A stretch of 64,000 nucleotides of DNA, from positions 1,290,517-1,354,516 of the forward strand of contig NC_090956.1 of NCBI RefSeq assembly GCF_040807025.1, given 5' to 3'. The notes under the pieces were generated by a model. It made no database searches. It was given only the letters and a program-made list of their open reading frames with translations, and was not told the DNA's origin. The stretch is from Struthio camelus. Lineage: Eukaryota > Chordata > Aves > Struthioniformes > Struthionidae. Positions within the stretch are counted from its first letter, which is position 1, and every line of letters begins with the position of its first letter. Made by a program: the position numbers and the translations under genes. Shown piece after piece: positions 26,901 through 38,900 of this stretch.

Positions 26901-29900
26901 GATGGACAGACGAATAGATGGACAGAGGGATGGATGGAGGGATGGAGGGATGGATGGAGGGCTGGACGAACAGAGGGACAGATGGAGGGAAGGATGGATG
27001 GAGGGATGGAGGGATGGAGGGATGGAGAGATGGATGGAGGGACAGACGGAGGGACAGAGGGACAGATGGAGGGACGGACAGATGGAGGGGTGGATGGACG
27101 GAGGGATGGAAGGAGGGATGAAGGGATGGAGAGAGACGGACGGACGGACGGGGAGAGCCCCGCCGGCGCGCGGACCCTGCCCACACTGCCCCAGCTCCAC
27201 CGCACCTCCTTCACCCTCCGACATGTATCGAGGGCTTTTTTGCACCGTTCTGTTCGTCAGCCGATGACAGCTGCCATGGCAACCGCTCAGTCACCTGACG
27301 CACAAACGCTGCCGACCGCCGACCAGGAGATCGCGGCCGGGGCCGGAGCAGCCGCAGGGCGCCCGGGACAGCGTGGGGACGGTACGGCTGCAGCCCGCGC
27401 GGCCGGCTCCCGCCTCGGCACCGAGAGCTCCCGCCGGGCAGGAGCCGGGGGTCTCGGCTCATCCCAGCGACCCCCCTGGGCGCGCACCGCTCCCGCCCGG
27501 GCTGGACCCCTTCGCCGGCCGGGAGGGCTGGTGCAGGCAGAGCCCGGCCGCCCCGGGGCTGCAGCTGGGGAATTTTCCCTCCCCGTTGGGGCGAATCCCC
27601 GTCAGCCGACGGCCCCCCGAGCCGGCTTTGCCCCCCGCGCCCGGCGCAGCTCCCGGCGCTCCGGGCAGGCTCTCCCGGCCGCCGCGGCTCTCGGAGCTCC
27701 TGCAGCCCATGGGGCAGGCGCCAGCCACCAGCCCAGCCCAAAGCTGTACGCAACCCGCGGGAGGAACCGGTAAATCCAGCGTGGAAGGGGCCGGGCAGGA
27801 CGGGCTGTCGCCCAGCACGGGTCCCACCCAGGTGACGACGGCGCCGGTGCTCAGGGCACCGCTCTGCACCCTGCACCGCGCTGCTCGCCGCGGGACGTGC
27901 AGCTGGCCTTGGGGCTGCACCCCGGCAGCTCGGCCCGGGGCAGCTCCCCGACCCGCCAGCAGCCCGGCCTCCCCCCGGCCTCCCCTGCCGCCGGGGCCGC
28001 AGAAACACCTCTTCTCAGCCTCCACGCAACGTCCTGGGAAGCCAGCAGAGAAGTCCTCAAAAAGTCCTGCACTGGCTTCTTCCTCCTCCTCCTCCTCCTC
28101 CCTCCCGCCCCGCGCCGGGGAGCGTCCTGTCTCGGCAGGGCTGCGTGGCTGCTGCTGGAGTTTCTTTGCGTGCCCGGGTTCGTCCCTGCTCTGCACGGCT
28201 CAGAGGACGCCCAGGCCATCGGGCGATTTTGCCTCAGGCCTCTTCTCCCCCGAGACCCGTCCTCCAGCGAGGGCTGCCGGCGCGGGCGACCGACGTACCC
28301 TTCCAGCGCCGGCGACTGCGGGAACAAGGCTAAGAACATTCTTCCCACAACTCGAAAGCCAGAAGACTAAAAAGCTCTAGTTATCGTTTAAAACCTCATT
28401 ACTCTTCAGGCAGCGGCAGTTTTCAGGGACTTTTCTGCTTGTTACTGTTCACGGTGTGCAAACTAAGACGCGGGTTTGGGAAGACGAGCCAACACTGTTG
28501 GCTCAACAACAAAATCGCTGTCACCGCTGATATCGGTTCGTTCAGCCCAGACAGATGAAAAGTCTCATTGCAAGGTCAAATTTTAAACATCAGTTCTCTG
28601 TGTTTCCTGTTAAATTTGGGCAAGTTATCTTGCAAACTGTGATTTACAGTAATTGCCATCCTAAAGATTCCTTGTCATGCCAAATCCCTGTGAAGGAAGT
28701 GCTGTGGCTCTTATGCTTTAAATTCTCTGAAAATTAATTCCAGTTAGAGAACTGTAAAGGTTAAAGCTTAGCCGGAAGGTGCTGGGGATACGAGCCCATG
28801 GCAGATCCTCAGCGATGCTCGGGCGCCGAGCTCCCTTGAGAGAACAGGAGCAAGATGTCTAAATATCTCCAAGGAATGAAAACTTCAGGGCTCATCTTTT
28901 TTTACCCTCCACCCACCTCCCAGATGCTTGCAGAGATGGAAAGAAATTCATCTTCACTCCCTTCCCTCTCCAAGCTGCACGCTCTGCGAGGGATCCTCGG
29001 GCTCTTTGCACAAGGTCCCTGCAGTGAGCCCGCAGAGCAGGGGGTTTGCACGGGGACCGCACAGCCGGCGGGGCGGGTGGCACTGGGACTGCGCAGCCAG
29101 GGGGTGGCACCGGGATTGCACAGCTGAGGAGGGGGGAGACTGCACCAGGACCACAGAGCCGGGGGTTTGCACCAGGACTGCACAGCCGGGGGCTTTGCAT
29201 AGGACTGCACAGCTGGGGGGGGGGGGTTGCACCAGGGCCGCACAGCCGAGGAGTGAGGGGTTGCACCAGGGCCGCACAGCCGGGGAGTGGGGCGTTTGCA
29301 CCAGGGCCGCACAGCCGGGGAGTGGGGTGTTTGCACCAGGGCCGCACAGCCGGGGAGTGGGGCATTTGAACCAGGGCCGCACAGCCGGGGAGTGGGGTGT
29401 TTGCACCAGGGCCGCACAGCCGAGGAGTGAGGGGTTGCACCAGGGCTGCACAGCTGAGGAGTGGGGCGTTTGCACCAGGGCCGCACAGCCGAGGAGTGGG
29501 GTGTTTGCACCAGGGCCGCACAGCCGGGGAGTGGGGTGTTTGCACCAGGGCCGCACAGCCGGGGAGTGGGGTGTTTGCACCAGGGCCGCACAGCCGAGGA
29601 GTGGGGTGTTTGCACCAGGGCCGCACAGCCGGGGGCTTTGCAGCGCGTTATCAGGAGCCGGGTCGGGGGACGGCAGGGGGACACGGAGCTGCTCTCGCCC
29701 GGCCGCGACGCGCGGTTCCCTGCCCGCTCTCCAAACGCAGCAGCGGTGCTCTCATTGCTCCAACACGGGGCCCAAACCCTTTGCCGTTCGCCTTACAGCG
29801 ACGCCATAAAAAAACCCTGCGGCTCCCGATTTCAGCAGCGAAGGCGGCAAGCGTAGGGCCAGTGTTCTCTCCCTGGGGACAATCTGCCCGGCGCGGCAGG

Positions 29901-32900
29901 GCTCTGCCGTACCCCAGGCGGCTCCCTGGCCTGCGAGGGGGCTGCGAGGGGCTGCGCCGGCAGGAGCCGCGTGGCCGCCTGTCCTGGCCTCCGCACGGCA
30001 CCGGCGGCGTTTGCTCTCCGAGCCGGGTCACCCGCGCAGACAGGCGCTCGCCGAAGGGTTTGGGCTGGTTTTCTATTTTTTTTCCCCTCCTGTTGTAAAA
30101 TAACAGTGGAAAAACCCCAAGTCGCGTCAAAGGCGCGCCGCGGCCGCGAGCGGTCGGCCCTGCCGCCCGGCTGCCCAGGGCAGGGCGAGCGGGTTTCAAC
30201 ACCTGTAACGAACGCGCCAGGACTCAGCGCTCCCCGTCGTGCGCACCCCTGGGCGGCAGCCCAGCAGGGTTTCGGGGGGGGGGAGCGAGCCCCAGCGAGC
30301 CCCAGCGAGCCCCGCGGCGGCAGGCTGCGGCCCCCCCGGCCTCCCCTTTGCTGGCGGCGGCATCAAACAGGTCTCGCTCCGTCACCGCCTCATCTGCAAA
30401 ATTCAGCCATCGGCAGAGGGTCTTCCGGAGGTGGCAGCGGGCATTTGTGCGCGGGGAGGCAACAGCCCCCGCGGCGCCCCGGGCTCCTCGTCTCACACCA
30501 GCGGCCGGGGGCCGCCGGGCGCACTAGGAGCGCCGCCAGGTTTAGCCCGCAAGGTGCCAGCACTCAGCATGTGTCACAGCAACTTTCCTCCCTCAGCATT
30601 TCTAAAAGAAAGAAAGAAAAAAAATCTACATTTTGACAGTGAATCATCATCTCCCATTCTGGAATCTGTGGGATTATTACGACCTACACAAGGTAGTTTA
30701 GAAAAGCAAAACAATTCTGAATAATAGAGAAGAAGGGGGAAAAAAAAAGTTTAAAAATGATGGGTAATTTCCAGCACACTTTTTTCAGGGTTCAGCCTTG
30801 ATTTTTCTCATTTCAGAAGCAATCAGGCACTGCACAGGAGCTGCATTTCACCATGTGCCCCCTGCTCCCCCCGGGTTTCCTTCCCCCCCGACCGAGCTTT
30901 CCGGGCCGGAGGAGTCTGTCGGGGAAGGGGCCGGGCGCTGGGGCCCGCGGGGGCCGGGGCCGGCAGCAGCTCCGCGAGCCCTCGGACGCGCCCCGGCACG
31001 GCAGAGCTCCTCGGCACGTCTAAGGAAGCCGCTCCGCGGTTCGTCTTTAAGAGTGAATAAACATTGATTTTTATTTTAAAATGTAATTGGCATTCGGCTG
31101 ACAGCAAAGCGAGCGCTGGAGCAGCCGGAGTCGGTGCAAATAAGCCATGTGCTAGAAATTAATGAGCTCCGCTGATTGAGTTTATCCTTTTAAATTAACA
31201 CAATTCTAGCAATTAAAAAAAAAAAAACACCCACCCCACAACCCTTCTCGCTGGTTGCCTGCTCAGAGAACATCGCCGGTAAGGGACGGGGCAGAAGCGG
31301 GGGCTGAGCTCGGCGGCGGTGGGGGCTCGGGCCGGCCGGCGCGGGAGCGGGAGCGGGTCCCCGCCGCCGCGCCCGAGGGACCATCGGTGACCTTCCCGGC
31401 CAGGGTTCCCCCAGAGCTCCTCAGAGTCCTGCCGCGGAGGGGTCTGGGGCCGGCCGGCCGGCCGGGGCGGGGGGCGCGGGAAGGAGCCCCGCCGTTTTCC
31501 CGCAGAACCCCCCGCGCTGCCCGGCGCTCCCGCTCCGCCGCAGCCTCCGATACGCTCGGGAACACAGAGCTTATTGCCGGGTTTTATGTCTTCAGAAAGT
31601 TGCTCTTCCTAATCGTTTTTGGCCTGCCTTATAACGGCTTCTCATTTAACTTGTCAGAATTCATGCGCCTTCCTCTTTTTTCTGATTTGGACACAACTTC
31701 CACACACTGAACGATGTCTCTCTCTCTCCTCTGCGCTCCTCTTTCGCTACGGCGGCTCTTCAGTCTTCCTCATTGCTGCTACGTCTCGAAACTCCTCCAT
31801 CAGGTTTGCAGCCGAGGAGCCCGGCACGTCCCCGGGCCCCTCGGGGCCCCCCGCGCTGCCCGGCCCGAAACCGGGAGCCGCCCCTCCTGCCGGGCTCCGG
31901 AGCCGCGCCGCCGGACAGCAGTCGCCTTTCGGGGTGCCAACGAGCGCCCCGCTACGAGCGGGCATAACGGACAACGGGAGCGAGGCTCGCTCACTTTTCG
32001 GGGCGAATTCGACCCACTTGGCACTTCCCCGCCGAGCGGCGCGCGGACGGGAGCACTGAAAGGCGACGGGAGAACCTGCTCAGGAGGGATCCGGTGGGAG
32101 AGAGACGGGACAAAGGCAGGAAAACCGCACGGCTGGCGGCACCGAAGGTGGTCCCGGGCACCGCAGCCCGGAGGCTGCTTACAACGAGCGGGAGAGAAAG
32201 CTGCATCACGACGGGAAGCTGGAGGTTTCACGTTGCCTGTATTAAAATGTCCTCTGAATTTCTAAAAACCTAGAAATGACAATTTCACGGCTCTGAAGCG
32301 TGGATCTAACACAGGGGAGTCCTATTTTAGACTCGGTGTCGACACTTAAGGGGGAATTGAGCACAAAATTAAAAACTAGCGGCTGCTGAAGTCCAAGCAA
32401 TCACGACTTGATTACACTTCTGACGGGCAAACAGTAAAGCCCAAAGCGCTAACATATATTCTCGCTGCTTTAAAAGGTCAGTTCACAGAGCAGAAAATAA
32501 TTATAAGCCAAATCATTTAGAAGAATGGATTTAAGCATAAAAGCAAGACTGTGAATAGCGAATGATTTAAGACAGTTTTACTAGAGGCCCCAAAATTCAT
32601 AACTGAGGCAGGAGGTTGCACCAGTTTAAAAGCTGCCTGGCTAATAAGTAAACAGCTGTAAAGATAAAAACATATCCGACAGAAAGAAGAAAGGAGATAG
32701 TCGTAACTCTGAATATAAATCAGCAGCTCGGAATTGTAGAGCACCGACAAAGGGAGCAAACAAACAGCAGCAAAACCATCAAAACATCGGCCCCGAAGCG
32801 CCAGGAAGGGCACCACCACCACGGAGCCATGTTACAGCCTGTTACTAGATGCAAATGGCAGAAGTGTTAGTGGCAAGACAGAGAAAGGCTAAATAACCGT

Positions 32901-35900
32901 TATTACAAGCGAGACACCACCTCTGCAGCACGTTCACCTCCCAGAGCTGAAGGAGAGCTGCTAAAAGAGTCGAGTCAGCAATTAACGCCGATGTTTAATG
33001 CAGCACTGGAAGTACCGAGGAACCGTCCGGAAGGAAACGTTTTGCCTGGGAAAAGCAGCCGGCCTGGGTCAGGCGCCGCCGTGGGCCCAGCACGGCCCCC
33101 AAGCCGAGGAGGGAGCCCAGGGACCCGCGTCTGCCGGGGGCAGAGACCCCGCTCCCCCCCGACACCTCTTCCTGGGGCTTCAATTTCTCCTGGGGACGGT
33201 CAGAGCGTTGCTGTAACATTCCCGAGAGCGCTCCCAGGTGCGTGATGGGCGGCGGATGACATTTGGAGTAGGAAACGGGAATAGGGCGTATTGATTTGGA
33301 AGCAGCCGCGTGCCGGGGCTCGCGCCTGGCCCCCGCCCCAGCGTCTGGAGCAAGGACCTGGACGAGAACAGGCGATAATCAGCGATTAAATTAACCGAAA
33401 GGCTGCAGTGGAGTGAGCGACCACGGCGGGCACAGGCCACGGAGAGAGAGGGTCGCCGCCGACCGAATTTGTTTCAGGAGAAGCAAACGGCGAGCTGGGG
33501 GTGCTGGCGCCGGCGGGGGTCCGTCCGGACGAGCAGGAGCGGGGCACCAACCGCCGCCTCCACCAACGGCCGGGTCGTGCCCCACTTCCAGGGGAAGACA
33601 CGTGCCTAACGCGTTTCGAGGAGCTATCCTCCGTGTTCGAGGAGGACTTCACCAAAGCGGCGATGTTTCAAGAGGGGCGGAGGACGGGAGGATGTGCCGT
33701 AACGCCCGAGGCTGGAGAGCGCTCGCTCCACGTCTCTCCATCCAGCAGGAGGAGGAGCAGCAAAATTCACAGACCGGGTGTTGAAGCTGGGCAAAGGCAA
33801 ACCTGGCTGAGGGACAACTGTTAATATCGGGAGAAACTGCTCAGTTTTTCCAAGAGCGCAGCCAGGTGAGGGGAGTCCTTGGGCAGGAGGGTCCTTCCCA
33901 GGAGCGCTCACAAAGAGGAGCTCGGCTGGAAAAACAACCAAGGCACCAAGGGTACTTTGGGATGGACCCGTTGAAGGTGCGGGTCTAGCGCGCACTGGAG
34001 CGTGGGTACGTTACGGTACAGTTTCGAAGCCCTCGTCACACTTTCTCCCCTGCTAAGACCAACATTTCACGCCTCACGTTAACGAATAGCCGGTTCCTGA
34101 GCGCGTTGCTTCACGGACTGCTGCTGTTTCACGCGCGGGAACCAGAGCTCGTCTCCGGGCTGGGACGCGGGGCGCCGGGGCCGCCGCGGGCTCTTCTGCT
34201 AACCCGGGCGCGCGGGGAAGCGAGCCCCTCCGGGCCCTCTTTGAGCAGCCTGATCTCAGGCACACGGTACAGATGCTGAATTACATTTACGAGGGCTGCA
34301 AAAAGTAAATCATTTTTCAAAGAAGCCACGCGGCGCAGAATATCAAGGCTAAAAATATGTAAATCGCCATGGAAAGCACGCTGTCAGAGCTTGAGCAAGA
34401 CTAGAAAGTTGCCAAAAGGCAATTTAGAATTTCAGAGCTTACCGCACGAGGCATTAAAAAGGTCACTATTTCTGAAATGAGGAGCTTTACAAATAAACAC
34501 ATTTGCTCAAGACTCGGTGAGTCATGCGGGAGCGGGGCTCGGAGCGCTTCCAGCGTAATGCTCTTGACAGGCCATGAGCAGGGCGATCTTTTCATGTTTA
34601 CAGTTCATCGATAGTTTTTACAGCCACACAGTCAATCTTTAAACCACATTTAGTCTGGGAGGAGGCTTGGCAGGTTGTTTTCCTTGCAAAAATGATATTA
34701 AATTTCTTTTTTCTTCCTCTCTTATATACCGCTCATTTGAAGGTAAGCATTTTAACTTCAAATGCTGGACTGCCACTCATACACCTGCCCTTTTTTTTTT
34801 TTTTTTTTTAAACTTCTTGTCACATCTCCCTAACGATATAAATATTTGAAATTTTCAGCTGATGTACTAAAAGAGACTCTATCCTTCAAAGCCGATTTAT
34901 TTCAGGGAACTCAGTGGGCAGTGTGCGAGCGCGTGCCGCTACGGGAGCGGGGGATGCCCGTAAGCCGCAGCTGCAGGCTCCGCGTTTCTCCTTTCCCGAC
35001 AAGCCGGGCTGGTACCAGGCTCCCCCCTTTCGCGGGCAGCCTAGCGCCGGTCAGGAGCCAGCGCGGCTGCCCAGGCACCGAGTGAACATCCCGGCATCCA
35101 ACGGATTTGGATCACTCCCTGCTAGAAAGCAGAGCCACCGCCTCCTCACCATCTGCATGGGGGAAAGAGCCCTGCAAAGCTTGTTCCAACAATCCCAGAT
35201 GGGGGGGGGGGGCTATATTTGCAGGAGTATCACTGTAGTTTCACTCTTCCTTTTTGGGGGAGAACAATAAGAAGAAAGGGATGAGCATACAGAGAGAGCG
35301 TTAATAGAGGATTTTTGCACTTCTAATGAATGACACCAACCCTGCCTTCACCTCCGAAGAAAAGAGACACCTACAAGGAGACACCTACCCATGCACTGGT
35401 AAATTTTCCAGAAATTCAGAGTACTTTCCATCAAGCACTGCTTGTTCCACCCCACCACATTGTAGAGGACCTTTCGATAGGAAACGCCCCTGTAAGCTGG
35501 CACAGCCGCAGCGTGCTTGGGCCTGGGGAGCAGTAATAAGGCTAGCTGCAGGGGTATGGCATGTTCTGCCCATGACCTTGGGATTTTATGGCACTGAGAG
35601 GCACCGGCGCACTGCAACTGCCATTCCAGAGCTCCCACACACCCTCGAAACGCCCCGGTGCCTGCCACCCCCGAGGACGGGACTCTCATCTGTTTAAGCT
35701 TCTTACTTCGCTTGCGCACCCGGCACCTGCCATCCAGGGCCCCGGCAGGCGCCTCGCTTAGCCACGCTCCAGGCAAGGAACAGGATAACGCTCCCAACTC
35801 TAAATCTCTGTTTCCACAGACTCACAGAGCGTTTGAGGTTGGAAGGGACCTCTGGAGATCATCTAGTCCAACCCCGCTGCTGCAGCAGGGTCACCTGCAG

Positions 35901-38900
35901 CAGGTTGCCCATGACTGTATCCAGGCGGCTTTGGAACATCTCCAAGGATGGGGACTCCAAACAGGTCAGACGCAGGCAGGCGCCCCGCTGCAGGGCCAGC
36001 GAGCGTCTGAGGGCTTGGGGTCCCCTGGAGCCCGCCCACAGGGCTACCCTGGCTGTGAACCAGCTCGTAACCCCCCGGGCTTCTCCAGCCTGACTCAAAG
36101 CAGGAAACGTTTTGCTAGAAAAACTCTGTGGCTTCGAAACAATTCCCACTCCCACTCAGCTCTTCCCTTTCAGAAGGCAGCAACTGAATATAGATTTGAA
36201 GGAGGGAGAGAAGAGAAATGTAAAAGACCCTGAGATTGATGGGCAAGCAGATAACTTCATATTTCATGCCAATGCTTTCCAATTCATTCCTATTTGGCCA
36301 TTAAATTATGCATCACAGCCCATCCTGCTGCTGTGGAGGCCGGTGGGAAGGTTGCCATCAGCGCCGAGGCCAGCAGGACCGTACCCACCACAGCTGCCAC
36401 CGCGTCTGCCCCCTCGGCCGAGGCCGGGGGACGGCGGATGCGAAGGGGCATTACGCCGCGCAGAGGCGCATGATCTCCCGCAGCACGCCAGCAGCCTGCA
36501 CCGCCGCGCCGGAGCTGCCGCGCGTTATTCTGCGCCCGCGGCTCAGTGCACGGCCCTCCCCGCACCTACAAGAGGTTTTCAGGATAAGCAAGTTCGGTCA
36601 CTCATCTAAAAAGCCTATGCCCTGGCAGCGCTGGGCTGGCCAGGGAGCGGCCACCGCCGCGCCGCTGCCGAGCTTTGCGGTACCGGGCACCTGCACTGAA
36701 GCACCTGGTGAGCGATACTAGCTGGGACGTACCAAATACACGGGACACACAGGCACGGTTTAAAAGGACAGAGAGGTCCGTTTGCTTGCACCCGGACCCC
36801 GTCGCGAGCGGGACGTTTGCTCCCGGCGGCGCAGCGCCAGCCCTGCGCGAGGCTGCGCCGGGCAGAGCGGCTGCTGCTGCGGGGAGGGCGGCTCGCGCGC
36901 GGCGACGCTCGCCCGGCTGTCTCGCACGTCAGCCGCAAACCAGCTAGGACAAACACAAAAGCCGTATGGCACGTAGCGATCCGCATGCACTGAAACGGAA
37001 GCTGCTGCTCGCCGCTCGGGAGCGCGAGCCCTCCCTCCCGATCCTGCTGGCTGCGGCCGGAGGGCAGCCGCAGGCCACGTGCTTAGCACAGCACGCGTGG
37101 GAATTGGAGCAAGTTTGGGTAATATGCAGAGCAGATATTATTTAACGCTGATAAGATGGTGAGCAAGCACAGCGCGTGCCCCGAGGCGTCCCTGCCGACC
37201 TCACGCCCCGGCTGGGCGACACGCTTGGAGGAGCTGCTTCCCAGGCTCTTCCCAGCTCCCCGATCTCACGCCACTAAGCTGCAGCTTTGCTACTCACTAG
37301 TAAGGGAATAATCGCTTTTGTCCCTCTTTAACGTTTCGTGTCGGAGGGGAGGCCGATGGCTTATGTCTACAAAACGCTGCCACCCTTGGCTCAAGCGTGC
37401 TGAGGAGCGAAGAGGAGCCCTGCGCCGGCGGCGGGGACGGAGGCAGGCGCCCGTGGGCCGCGGGACTGCTGCAGCCGCCGCGGGCGCGGGGGCGAGAGGC
37501 GCGTGGCAGCCGGGAAGGGAGCGCTCCGAAGCGAAGCTGGTGGCACATCTGGTCCGCGGCGATAAGGGGCACTTGGCTGAGCAAGGCGGTTCGGCAAATG
37601 GAGGATTTGGCACGGACGCCGCGCAGCCTGGTGGAAGTCACTGGCTAGACTGACCGCCCAGGCAGCGCTGGAGCTGCTGAAGGCTCAGGGCAGCAGGGGG
37701 AAAGGCGACACGAAAACGCAGCTTGCCTCCCGAAGCGGCAGCAACCTCCCCGGGCGCCCAAAGGCGCCTTGCCCTGGGTCTGGCCGACGTCTCGGGGAGG
37801 GAGGGGAGGGCGGCAGCCGACGTCGCAGCCTCCTGCCGCGAAAACGCTGGCGAGTTGCGCTGAAATCCAGCTGCGCGTTGGCCAGCCGACGCCAAGGGGC
37901 TTCCCAGGCGTTTCCGAGGGCGGGGAGAGCGGCCCAGACCCTCCGGGCAACCGAACTCGTCCCAGGCGCGGAGGAGGGCGCCGGAGGCAGCGCGGCTCGC
38001 GCGCGCCCGACCCGGCCCGGCCCCCCGGCCCGCGAGCCCTGCCCAGCACCCGGCCGCCTGGCGCCAGCGCCGCCCGTCTCACCCACCGACCCCCCGCTCC
38101 CGCCACCGTACGCCAGCCCTGATTTTTAGGAGTTAAAATGAGGCGTGCTTAAAAAAGAGGGGTAGTTGCTCGTCAGCAGCCTCTTTGGGGGTTGCGATTG
38201 CAGGCACGAGCTGAGAGCGACGGTACAATTGTGGGACGGTTACCGAATCACCAAAGCAGCTGAAAACGCGAGCACCAACGTCGCCCTCACCCGCCGCCTC
38301 TTGTTACCGCTTTGGCCGGGGAGCGCGGCGGGGGCGCGCGGCTGCCCTCCGCGCCCCGGGACGCTGCCTCGCCTCGTCCCCTCCGCGTTGCTCTCGTTGC
38401 GTAGGAGCCATTGCAAACAGCAGGCAGCCGAGGGCCGCTCCACGGCCGCGCGGGCTCGGGGCCGGCGCCGCTCCTGCGCGGTAAAACAGCGGGATCCCCA
38501 GCGCCCTGCGAAACCCAGCACCGGTGCAAACGCCTGTCCTTTGCAGCCCAGCGGCACCAGGTTTGTAACTGGAGACCGTGGGGGCAGGAGATAAGAAACA
38601 GGCAACATTCGAGGAGATTGTCATGCAGTATTACCCGTGCAGCAGCCAAAACCGTTTTGCCTGCCTTTCCCAATGATGGCTATGGAGAAGCCCTGGTGCT
38701 TTAAGGGCTGTCAAATGCAGTCACTCGCCCTGCGCACAGAGGGATCTTGCAAGGGTTGGAGCGTGTCGCTGCCCAGCGCCCTTCCAGTAAGGCCACCCCA
38801 GCCCAGCACCCCTTGGAAAGGGGGCCGCGCGCCGCGCAGCGGCCGAACGCGCCGGAGCAAGGGGAAGAGTTCAGCCCGAGGAACCGACCGCACGTTTTTA

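Noticed and set aside
26032-27245. Open frames rich in His/Pro/Ser (minus) or MDGWRDG (plus), 229-384 codons.
   Set aside because: Products of the GGAT/GGAC tetranucleotide array plus CpG-rich flanks, open in many frames at once.
28892-29809. Open frames of 208-293 codons with repeated CGPGAN or [10 protein letters not shown] units; also considered as a CRISPR-like array.
   Set aside because: Tandem 35-bp minisatellite with no unique spacers, in a vertebrate intron.
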